DNA from: Mollicutes bacterium PWAP | Lineage (GTDB): Bacteria; Bacillota_I; Bacilli_A; Mycoplasmatales; Metamycoplasmataceae | Direction of reading: 5' to 3' | DNA: 11,777 bases | NCBI GenBank assembly: GCA_019661745.1 | Contig: JAIFTM010000080.1 | Location: 1 to 11,777, forward strand | Shown: in pieces, positions 1 through 7,227 of the stretch | How positions within the stretch are numbered: the stretch's first letter is position 1 | Layout of the letters: every line of letters begins with the position of its first letter | Notes under the pieces: model-generated | The model's database searches: none | Told to the model about the DNA's origin: nothing | What the model saw: only the letters and a program-made list of their open reading frames with translations | Position numbers and translations under genes: made by a program

Positions 1-90
1 GGTTAGTAAAGATTAATATAAATAAAATAGACTACTTTTATAATTTGCTAAAAACTATATAACAAAACTTAAATATACATATTTTTATTA

Positions 91-131
91 AATAAAAAAT
101 AAAAAAAATTCAATAAAAAAATATTGAATTT
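91..131 (-). terminator. Intrinsic terminator of the F1-like ATPase/lipoprotein operon
   Basis: Read on the minus strand, a perfect 10-bp stem (106-115 pairs with 122-131) closes a 6-nt loop and is followed directly by a long T-rich run (91-105). This is the form of a rho-independent terminator. It lies 25 bp after the stop codon of the last lipoprotein gene and points the right way to end the whole minus-strand operon. The stem is almost all A-T, as expected in a mycoplasma, so its strength is uncertain. Confidence 0.75.
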
Positions 132-145
132 ATGAATTTTAAGAA

Positions 146-179
146 TTTTGATTAATTAATTGTTTTGATTAATTAATTG
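146..179. repeat. Perfect 2 x 17-nt tandem direct repeat at the 3' end of a lipoprotein gene
   Basis: Positions 146-162 and 163-179 are identical 17-nt units placed head to tail. The second lipoprotein gene (427-600) has only one unit at the corresponding place. The extra unit therefore looks like a recent slippage or duplication event. Because 17 is not a multiple of three it changes the reading of the end of the gene, but a new stop codon falls inside the repeat, so only the final residue changes (Ser to Asn) and the protein stays 57 residues long. Confidence 0.9.
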
Positions 180-329
180 TTTTTCGTTTTCAGATCCTTC
201 TTTTGTTGTTGAAACTTTTGAATATGGCGTTTTATCTTTATCATTACCACATGAAACAACTACAAGAATAGGGGCAGAAATAACTATGAAAACACCCAAT
301 CTATTAATTTTTTTGTTTATTTTTTTCAT
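156..329 (-). CDS. 57-aa micro-lipoprotein, copy 1
   Basis: A short complete gene with a clear bacterial lipoprotein signal: a Lys/Arg/Asn-rich n-region (residues 1-10), a hydrophobic core (about 12-25) and a lipobox ending VVVSC, giving lipidated Cys27. The mature peptide would be only 31 residues, rich in Lys, Ser, Thr, Asn and Glu, and lipid-anchored outside the membrane. A strong ribosome-binding site (AAAAGGAGC) sits 6 nt before the ATG. It is 49/57 identical to the neighbouring copy at 427-600 (differences at residues 6, 14, 30, 34, 35, 44, 45 and 57). It is followed by an operon terminator. A candidate promoter at 363-368 suggests that it can also be expressed separately. It could be an intact small surface protein or the preserved N-terminus of a decayed longer lipoprotein. 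I recognise no family beyond the signal peptide. Confidence 0.75.
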   Translation of the reverse strand: MKKINKKINRLGVFIVISAPILVVVSCGNDKDKTPYSKVSTTKEGSENEKQLINQNN

Positions 330-362
330 TATATGCTCCTTTTAAAATAATTTCTAATATTA

Positions 363-368
363 ATTATA
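363..368 (-). promoter_or_regulatory. Candidate -10 box (TATAAT) for lipoprotein copy 1
   Basis: Minus-strand TATAAT lies 33 bp before the ATG at 329 and upstream of a good ribosome-binding site. No good -35 hexamer is seen at 16-18 bp, which is common in mycoplasmas. The high A+T content makes chance matches frequent, so this is only a candidate. Confidence 0.35.
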
Positions 369-391
369 TAACAAAAATAAAAAATTTAAAC

Positions 392-407
392 AAAAATGCT
401 TATTTTT
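392..407 (-). terminator. Weak hairpin between the two lipoprotein genes
   Basis: A 6-bp A-T stem (392-397 with 402-407) with a 4-nt loop is followed on the minus strand by a T-rich stretch (about 371-390). It lies 20 bp after the stop of lipoprotein copy 2 and could give partial termination before the separately promoted copy 1. The stem is short and weak. Confidence 0.3.
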
Positions 408-426
408 ATTATTTATTTTAAAATTT

Positions 427-600
427 TTAAGAATTTTGATTAATTAATTGTTTTTCGTTTTCAGATCTTTTTTTTGTTGTTGAAACTTTTGAATATTCTT
501 TTTTGTCTTTCATATTACCGCATGAAACCACTACAAGAATAGGGGCAGAAATAACTATTAAAACTCCTAATCTATTAATTTTTGTGTTTATTTTTTTCAT
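427..600 (-). CDS. 57-aa micro-lipoprotein, copy 2
   Basis: A paralogue of the gene at 156-329 with the same length and design: basic n-region, hydrophobic core, lipobox VVVSC with Cys27, and a 31-residue mature hydrophilic tail. The tail has more Lys/Arg than copy 1 (KE for TP at 34-35, KR for EG at 44-45). It begins 19 bp after the stop codon of the F1 beta-like gene on the same strand, so it is probably the next cistron of the ATPase operon. Its own ribosome-binding site is poor (only A-rich sequence before the ATG), unlike the strong one of copy 1, so translation may depend on the upstream gene. Both copies keep an open frame and a perfect lipobox, which argues that the lipoprotein signal is under selection. 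Function is unknown. Confidence 0.72.
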   Translation of the reverse strand: MKKINTKINRLGVLIVISAPILVVVSCGNMKDKKEYSKVSTTKKRSENEKQLINQNS

Positions 601-619
601 TATTATTTTTTAATATATT

Positions 620-2245
620 TTATTTCTTATTTTTAATGGATTGTATTTTTTTATAAAGTTTTTTGAAATCTTTGTGATCGCTTTTTTCTTTTATAAATTT
701 AGGTTTGTTAGATTGATCTAAAATAATTTCTTTTGTTTTTTCAAAATCAGAAAGATCATTTTTATATTCTTTTTTCAAAGAAATGAAAGTAGTTTCTGAC
801 ATATTACGATAACTACTATTTGAATTTTTTTCAACAATATCTTTATTAGAAAAAGTTTCTAAAGCATCTTCTACTGTTTTTATATAAAGGAAATATAAAG
901 GAGGAATATTGGAAAATTCTCCTAATAAAATTCTTTCTACATCTTTGATAGTGTTTTCAATATTAGAAACATAACCTTTTCTACCTGTAAATATTTCTGC
1001 AGATGAATAATTTTGAGTAAAATAATTTTCTAATTGTCTAGCAATTCTATAAAGTTTTCTTTCATTTTCAGAAAGTTGAGAAACACCAACAATTTCAACA
1101 ATTTCTTTAATTTGTTCATATTTAGCAAGTGTTGATAAGGTTTTATTTGCAATATCAAAGTGTTTTTTACCAACCAAATCTTCTTTTAAATTAATAGAAC
1201 TTGATTTAGTTAAATTAATAGCAGGATATCTTCCTTTAGAAGCAATAGACCTATCTAATAATAATTTAGACTCAAAGTGTGAAGACAATTCAAAAACAGC
1301 TTCATCAGTAAAATCATCAGAAGGTACATAAACAGTTTGTATAGAGCCGATAGACCCATCTGCATCCATATTAATACGTTTTTGAAAATTAGCAATATCT
1401 TTTTTCATTGAAGAAACATAACCACCAAAAGAAGGTTTATTACCAAGAGAAATTGATAATTCAGTTAAAGCTTGAACATATCTATATGCATTATCAATAA
1501 ATAATAATACATTTTTTCTATATTTTTTTCTAAAAATTTCAGCAGTTGTAAGACCAGAATAAATAATACTTGATCTTATTGCTGGAAGTTCAGACATTTG
1601 ACCAAAAAATCCTAATGTATTAGAAATAATTCCAGTTTTCTTTAGATCATCAATTAATTCGATTGCCTCTCTATTTCTTTCACCAATACCCATATAAATA
1701 TTTATAAAATTTTTGCTGATCCTTTTTGTGGAATGAAGTAATTCTTGAATAAGAACAGTTTTACCAACACCTCCACCTCCGAAAATACCAGTTTTAGAAC
1801 CTTCTACAATAGGGAATAATAAATCGATAACTTTTAAACCAGTTAATTGTATTTTTTTGTCATAATCGAAATTATTAAAAACTTCTTTTTGAAAAATAAC
1901 AGGCTCTGTTAATTCTTCTTCAACAACTTGATCATGAATGCCTTCAATTTGAGAAGTAATATTATTTAATCTAATATCATAAAAATTTCCAATACCTTGT
2001 AATGAACTGATTGTTTTAATAGAAGGATTTTTATCATCTAATGTATACATATCATTAATAAAAATAGATTTATGAGATTCTAAAATAAATATTGAAGCAA
2101 AAATACTATTACCTTCAATATATTCAATTTTTAATCAAGTATCACTTTTATTATCTTTTAGTATTAAATCAATTTTAGGTTTTGAATTTTTTGCCACTGA
2201 TAATTCAATTATGTTTTCTTTTATTTTAATAACCTTCGCCTTCAT
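620..2245 (-). CDS. F1-like ATPase beta-type catalytic subunit (type 3 / X0 cluster)
   Basis: 541 aa. Catalytic subunit of a rotary F1-type ATPase. Visible motifs: P-loop GGGGVGKT (about 156-163), the GERNRE motif with the catalytic glutamate (Glu189), Walker B VLLFIDN (246-252), and the blocks SIQTVYVPSDDFTDEA and IASKGRYPA, which match canonical beta subunits. The DELSEED lever is degenerate (SQLSENE). After the normal C-terminus there is a charged Lys/Glu/Asp-rich extension of about 70 residues, making it longer than the usual ~470 aa. The true start is the ATG at 2245 (ribosome-binding site AAAGGAGGG), which overlaps the end of the alpha-like gene by 20 nt; starting at the internal Met at 2050 would remove 65 residues of the N-terminal beta barrel. 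UGA at 2135-2137 encodes Trp. The catalytic residues suggest an active ATPase. It is not the housekeeping AtpD: the extension, the divergence and the surrounding genes mark an accessory F1-like cluster. Confidence 0.93.
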
Positions 2246-3827
2246 AAGCCCTCCTTTTTTCATCTTCAGATAAAGTATTTACAAAATCTGTTATTTCATC
2301 AGAAAATAATGGTAAAGAATATTTTCTTACATTATCTATTTTTGAAATTAATTCTATATCGTCTTTTTTTTCTTCTTTAACTGATAAAAGTCTTCTTTTA
2401 TTTAATCAATCAATGTAAGAATTTATTTTATTACCAATATATTCTAAAAATAATTGTCAATCTATTGTTCCATTTTGAATTTCTATAAATCCATTCTTAA
2501 CAATAGAATCTGTTTTTTTTAATCATCAAAGTAATTTTATACCTGTCTTTACACTCTCAAACAAAGTAAATCATTTATTTTCTATAATTTTTGTCAAAAT
2601 TGAAATTGAAGCAAAATTAAATCCTCCTCAACCACTTCTTCTAATAATTTTTTTAATAAATTCACCTTGATTTTTCAAAATATTTACATTTTTGTCAAAA
2701 ACTGAAAGAGTAGAGGCAAATTGTTCAATATCTACATATCTATAATAAATGTCTTTTAAAAAATTAGAAGTTTTTCTCATTTCTTTATTTTGAACTGCTC
2801 CTCCCAAACGAGAAACAGAAAGACCCAAATCAACAGCTGGAAATTCTTTTTTTTGTGCTAAATCATTATTTAAAACAATTTGACCATCTGTTATGGAAAT
2901 TAATCCAGAAACAACAACATCTCTTAAATCTTCTGATTTTGTTTCAACAATTGGAAGAGTAGTAATAGAACCAGCATTTTTATAATTTGTAGAACGTTCT
3001 AATAAAGAAGAATGTTTAAAAAATAAATCACCAGGATAACCACCTTTACCAATGGGTTTTCCTGTATTAAAGGCAATCTCTCTTATAGTTTTAGCATGTT
3101 TAGTTAAATCATCAATAACTAAAATAACATCTTTACCATCTTTAGCTAAATTTTCAGCATGTGCCATAGCAACATAAGGAGAAATATATTGAAGAATATT
3201 ACTTGAAGATTTAGCATGAATAATAATGGTTTGATTTAAATTACCGTGTTTTCCAACAAGGTGTTTAATTTCACTTATTTGATGGGCATTAGTTCCAATA
3301 GATAAAATAATTCCAAAAGTATTTTCACTTCTCTTTTGATTAAATAAAGCATTCAAAGCAAATCAAGTTTTACCTGTTCTTGGCATACCAATAATTGCCT
3401 CTTTTTGACCAAAACCTAATGGATTAAATAAATCTATTGAAGGTATTTTAGTCATAATTTGTTTATTGACTGTAGTTCTTTGAGAAATGTCAACTTTAGT
3501 TTCAAAAATATAAGATTTTATATCTTCATCAACAAATGAAGTTGATTTAAAAGAAGGTTCTTCTAAAAATTGTCCTAATGGGTTTATTATATTACCAAAA
3601 TGTGAAGAATGAGTTTGAACATATTTTTGAATTATATTTATTTTGAAACCATCACTTAAATTTTGTAAACTATCAGAATCATCAGTAATTAAAGTAATTT
3701 GATTACCTTCTACTTGAGTTATTAAACAATGAAATCCTTTAATTTCAATAATTTGATCAACAGATAGTTTTTGATCACTTTCAATAACAATAACAGATCT
3801 ATATATATTTAATAATTTGTTTTTCAT
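2226..3827 (-). CDS. F1-like ATPase alpha-type subunit (type 3 / X0 cluster)
   Basis: 533 aa, read through several UGA (Trp) codons, including one immediately after the P-loop (3363-3365). The regulatory, normally non-catalytic nucleotide-binding partner of the beta subunit in an alpha3beta3 ring. Motifs: P-loop GMPRTGKT (147-154, canonical GDRQTGKT), Walker B region VILVIDDLTKHA (234-245), YPGDLFFKHSSLLER (264-278), and SVSRLGGAVQ (337-346) carrying the arginine finger (Arg340), which completes the catalytic site of the neighbouring beta subunit. The C-terminal part after about residue 400 is divergent and Trp/Lys-rich. A good ribosome-binding site (AAAAGGAG) precedes the ATG. It lies 12 nt after the epsilon-like gene and overlaps the beta-like gene by 20 nt, so translation of alpha and beta is probably coupled. 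Retention of the Arg finger supports a functional catalytic interface. Confidence 0.93.
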
Positions 3828-3839
3828 ATTTTCTCCTTT

Positions 3840-4256
3840 TTATTTAATATTTTTTAATTCTTTAATTATTTTTTTTATTTCTAATTTTTGAAATTTCATA
3901 AATTCATCAAAATTTAATTCATAATAAGATCTTTTGCTTAAAAGTTTAAATTGTTTTTTATCAAAAAAATCATCTATAAAATTTTGTTCATTATCATCTA
4001 AAAGCATTCCATCTACAAAAGAACCATAAACAACTAAGTTTTTATCTTCAATTTTTGCAAAAAAATCTAAAATATAAAATTCTAATTTAATATTTTCTGA
4101 ATTAATAACTTCTAATTTTGCCGAATCAACTAAAAAGAAAGTATTTAAATCTTGTTTTTTATTTATTACTTTTTTAAAAGTAGAATTAATAATAGTTATT
4201 TTTTTAACTTTACTAAATTGGTTGTAATTGGAACTATTTTGTATTATCAAATTCAT
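3840..4256 (-). CDS. Probable epsilon-like central-stalk subunit of the F1-like ATPase
   Basis: 138 aa, close to the ~135 aa of F1 epsilon. The sequence is strongly diverged. Predicted content is an N-terminal beta-rich part (about 1-95, with the segment FFAKIEDKNLVVYGSFVDG recalling the epsilon beta-sandwich) followed by a Lys-rich helical tail (about 110-138), the expected two-domain plan. Assignment rests mainly on size, fold impression and position: between gamma-like and alpha-like genes, as in the gamma-epsilon-alpha-beta order reported for mycoplasma F1-like clusters. I chose the ATG at 4256 because the GGAGG at 4263-4267 is 6 nt upstream of it but touches the alternative ATG at 4262. 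The gene overlaps the gamma-like gene by 23 nt. Confidence 0.6.
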   Translation of the reverse strand: MNLIIQNSSNYNQFSKVKKITIINSTFKKVINKKQDLNTFFLVDSAKLEVINSENIKLEFYILDFFAKIEDKNLVVYGSFVDGMLLDDNEQNFIDDFFDKKQFKLLSKRSYYELNFDEFMKFQKLEIKKIIKELKNIK

Positions 4257-5160
4257 TGTCATCCTCCAATTTAGTTAATTTCTTTTTCTTAAATTTGTTT
4301 TCTTTAGAAAATAAATTGTTAAGTTCCATGAATTCTTCTGTTGTAATTAATTTATTAATTTCTAATTTTGTTTCTTCAATCTGTTTTTTTAATTTTGAAA
4401 CTTTAGAATTTTCTAAAAAAAGTAACTTTTTAACTCCTAATGAATTATGATAAACTTTTGTTAAAGAAACAAACATACTAATATAACTAATATCTAATTG
4501 ATTAGAAAATTCATGAACGTTTGGCTCAATATTAAAATTTATTTCTCTAATATCACTTTTTTCTGATCATTCACTTTGAAATTGATCTCTTAATTCTTTA
4601 TTTGATAAATATGGTAAAACTTGAATAGTGTTGTTTTTATTTTCAGAACCTTCCATTACGAAAAATAATTTAGAAAATTGTTTTTCGTAAAAAATATTAG
4701 AAATTAAATTAGTAGTTGAATAAGTATCTTCTAAAAAGTTAAAATTTTCAAATTGAAAATCTACAGATTCTTTAAGTTTATTAATAAATGCATTAAATTT
4801 AAAATTTTTAATATTTGATAAATTATTATCAAATAATAATATTTTGTCTTGGGGTTTTTTATCAGAAATAATTTTATTAATTTCTTCGATCATTTTTTTA
4901 TCAATTTCATCAATAGCACCAGTTAAATTGAAAATAACAAATAGGCTTCCTGATTTATCTTGAACGTTAGTTTTAGAATAAATTAAATTTCTACTTTTTG
5001 ATAAGTTGAAAATTAATTCTTTGAAATTTTTTGAAATAGTTTGAAATTTGTTTGTTTGAAATTCTAAAGAGGATCATTTACTTAAAAGTTCTCTTCTAAA
5101 TGTTGTTAAAAATTTTAAATATTGTCTAGCTTCATCAGAAGTTGAAAATTCTTTTTCCAT
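4234..5160 (-). CDS. Gamma-like central-shaft subunit of the F1-like ATPase
   Basis: 308 aa (canonical gamma about 285), read through UGA-Trp codons at 4567-4569 and 5074-5076. Expected to be the rotating shaft inside the alpha3beta3 ring. The layout matches gamma: an N-terminal helix (about 8-55), a central alpha/beta domain (about 70-200, with SLFVIFNLTGAIDEID at the place of the 'SDRGLCGG' strand-loop), and a C-terminal helix of about 60 residues with Ser/Asn spacing and an INKLITTEE end resembling the 'RQAxITxEL' end of gamma. A further Lys-rich tail of about 25 residues is extra. Pairwise similarity looks weak, so context carries weight. The ribosome-binding site is AAAAGGAT before the ATG at 5160. 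The gene lies 14 nt after the 166-aa gene and overlaps the epsilon-like gene by 23 nt. Confidence 0.72.
4263..4267 (-). promoter_or_regulatory. GGAGG ribosome-binding site that fixes the epsilon-like start
   Basis: GGAGG lies within the end of the gamma-like gene. It is 6 nt before the ATG at 4256 and directly adjacent to the ATG at 4262; only the former spacing is workable. This favours a 138-residue over a 140-residue product. Confidence 0.6.
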
Positions 5161-5174
5161 ATTAGTTTATCCTT

Positions 5175-5675
5175 TTAAAAGAATTCTTTTTGTAAATCAA
5201 TAATTTCATAAGGGTTTTGAACAAATTCCATAATTTCTCTTTCTTTATTTCAAACAACAATTAATGATTCAAAGAACTTTACCGCTTTATTTTTTTTGAT
5301 AGTTCTTGTTAAAGTTCCTTTAAAGAAATTTCAAATTTGTGTTCTTTCAGGGGTATTAATAAAGCCTTCAAGCGAAACATTTGAATTACCAACTCTACCC
5401 ACGGGAGCAATAAGTCTAATGCCTTGATACATAAATTCACCAGTTTTTAGAAAAATAGTAATCATTTCATTGATTAAAAATAAAATATTTTTTCAAGCAT
5501 AATCTTTATCAGTAATTTGACTTTTATTTTTTAAAATAGTAGGAATTATTAATTCATTTATTTCTATCAAATCAATTTCTTGATTTTCGATTTTTTTGAT
5601 TAAACTATCAAATATACTCTTTCTTGATTTTAATTCTTCAGATGAAAAATTTTGTTTTAAATTTGATTTAGGCAT
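5175..5675 (-). CDS. Unknown 166-aa soluble protein of the F1-like X0 operon
   Basis: 166 aa with UGA-Trp at 5493-5495, 5331-5333 and 5250-5252. No signal peptide and no TM segment. The N-terminal half (about 10-60) is charged and probably helical (Lys/Glu/Ile-rich); the middle has hydrophobic stretches (about 62-80) and a Gly/Pro-containing block APVGRVGNSNV, followed by a Trp/Phe-containing C-terminal half. I do not recognise a family. It lies between the membrane protein, whose last codons it overlaps by 8 nt, and the gamma-like gene, 14 nt away. By position it could be a peripheral linker or stator between the membrane part and the F1-like ring; this is inference only. The start has an AAAGGGG ribosome-binding site. 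Confidence 0.75.
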
Positions 5676-7047
5676 TTTTTATACCCCTTTCTTTAGGTTT
5701 ATTGATTTTCTTTTTTTTATTAGAAGATGATTTATCCTTTATAGATAAAATATAGTTTAAGTTAATTTCAACCAAAATTATTGAAAGACCAAACAATAGA
5801 ATCATAAACATAATTGTATCGTTAGAAATTTTTAATAAATCATTAGAAATAAAATCTGTATGATTAAAATATAAAATTTCAAATCAAGATATTATCATAT
5901 ATACCAATATATAAGCAATATATCTAGAATAAAGATAAATAGTTACTTTGTCTTTTAAAGAAAATAAGTTTATTATTAATATTAAAGAAATTGAAATAAT
6001 ACCAACAACATTAATAAGCTTCATACCACGAGAGTGACCAGGTTGATTATCTAAAGCATAAACATCAACATATGAAAGTGCAGAAGTAATTATAACTATG
6101 GCAAATATAATATATAAGAAAATAAATAAATTAAGCATAGAACCGTTTGATTGAATTTTTTTATATTTAACAATAAAAACAATTAAATATGCGGAAGTAA
6201 ATAAACCAATAAATCCAGCAGCCAATTTTGAAAATAAATTAATACTACTAAACATTTCTTCTATAGGTCCTAGAATTCCAGCAAAAGCAAATGATGATAA
6301 TAAAACACCAAATGAAGAAATAAATAGAGCAACTGACTTTAAAATATTGTTAGAATTTTTAAAAGGTTTTCTAATTTCAGCAAAAATACCCAATACTATT
6401 GAAGAAATTATTGTAGCTAATGATAAAAATAATAAAATATTTGAATCGACAGAAAAATTAAATAAACAAATAAGCAAAACAGTTAAAAATCCAAAAGAAA
6501 TTTCTAAGATAGAAACAATTAATCATTTTTGAATTGTTTTTTTATTAATATTTTCTTTTTCATAAGAAATTGAAGAAGCTTTTTTTCTTATGACAAAACT
6601 AAATAATATATGTATAAATAAAACCAATAAGTTAATAATTACTGCAATCAACATTAATAATTCTCGATCCATTTCTAAAACAGAAACAAAAGAAATTACA
6701 CATAATATAATTCAAGAAATTTTTAATATCAAATAAAAAGATATTAAATAAATTTTAAATTTTTGTTTAATTGTTTCGCTATAAAGAATAATAAAAACTT
6801 TATAAATTCCATAAAAAACAATAAATGAATAAACAAAATAAATCAAATCAAATTTTTGTGAATTATTTAAAACATCATATTCATAATTGTAATCACTTCT
6901 TAAAAAGCTAGCGGCGAAAATAGATGCTAAAATTAAAAAAACAATTGTTAAAATTTTAAAAACTTTTCCATTTGATTTTTCTTGAATATTTGAACTAATG
7001 TTTTTTTTTCTAGCCGTTCCATTTAATTTAGTAAAATTTAATTCCAT
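5668..7047 (-). CDS. Polytopic (~12 TM) membrane protein of the F1-like X0 ATPase operon
   Basis: 459 aa, continuous only when UGA is read as Trp (6712-6714, 6523-6525 and 5884-5886). Hydrophobic segments at roughly 29-49, 66-88, 98-123, 130-153, 174-198, 203-223, 235-259, 274-294, 302-322, 345-365, 370-392 and 411-434 suggest about 12 membrane spans. The N-terminus (1-28) and C-terminus (435-459) are Lys/Asn-rich and probably cytoplasmic. A soluble loop with VDVYALDNQPGHSRG (about 327-341) separates two spans. It shows no similarity that I can see to Fo subunits a, b or c. As first gene of the operon with a strong ribosome-binding site (AAAAAGGAGAG), and followed by gamma-, epsilon-, alpha- and beta-like genes, it is the natural membrane partner ('X0') of the F1-like motor. 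It could transmit torque or conformational change, or move a substrate; neither is shown by sequence. Confidence 0.8.
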
Positions 7048-7110
7048 TTAACTCTCCTTTTTAATTTGTATAAATAAATAATATTAATTTTATATATATT
7101 AGATTTACAT

Positions 7111-7116
7111 ATTATA
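7111..7116 (-). promoter_or_regulatory. Candidate -10 box for the F1-like X0 operon
   Basis: Minus-strand TATAAT lies 63 bp before the start of the first operon gene and downstream of the hairpin at 7148-7177. The region is nearly all A/T, several other near-matches exist and no -35 is visible, so confidence is low. Confidence 0.3.
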
Positions 7117-7147
7117 TATTATGATTTAAAAATTAAAAATATAATAT

Positions 7148-7177
7148 TTCTAAATTTAAAATGATTTAAATTTAGAA
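7148..7177 (-). terminator. Perfect 13-bp inverted repeat, probable pfkA terminator
   Basis: Two perfectly complementary 13-nt arms (7148-7160 and 7165-7177) with a 4-nt loop lie 51 bp after the pfkA stop codon and about 100 bp before the F1-like operon. On the minus strand the hairpin is followed by A/T sequence with a TTTTTAATTTTT stretch starting about 8 nt later, so it may terminate pfkA transcription. The separation from a real U-tract leaves an operator for the downstream operon as an alternative. Confidence 0.5.
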
Positions 7178-7227
7178 TAAAAAATAATTTTTCAATTGAG
7201 TTTTTTTATTAAAAAATGAAATCATTA

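Noticed and set aside
39..44. Plus-strand TATAAT near the left edge.
   Set aside because: No gene follows it on the plus strand within reach, and exact TATAAT matches are frequent in DNA of this composition.
3357..3365. Apparent frameshift/stop splitting the alpha-like gene just after its P-loop, and similar breaks in the gamma-like, membrane, tsaD and ABC-F genes.
   Set aside because: Each break is an in-frame UGA at a position where the protein continues with conserved sequence. With UGA read as Trp the genes are intact, so these are not pseudogenes.
4256..4450. Plus-strand open frame of 64 codons opposite the gamma-like gene.
   Set aside because: It lies wholly antisense to a well-supported gene, is low-complexity (Leu/Phe/Ser/Asn) and has no ribosome-binding site; it is a shadow.
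620..7047. Reading the cluster as the housekeeping F1Fo ATP synthase, as the type 2 gliding ATPase cluster, or as a type III secretion/flagellar ATPase.
   Set aside because: No a, b, c or delta subunit genes are present; there is no phosphoglycerate-kinase-like gene as in the gliding cluster; and paired alpha plus beta genes with a gamma-like gene exclude the single-subunit secretion ATPases.
7201..7216. A T7/A6 mirror-like run after pfkA as a possible terminator.
   Set aside because: A pure T/A stem with a 3-nt loop is not stable and cannot be told from base composition; the 13-bp hairpin nearby is the better candidate.
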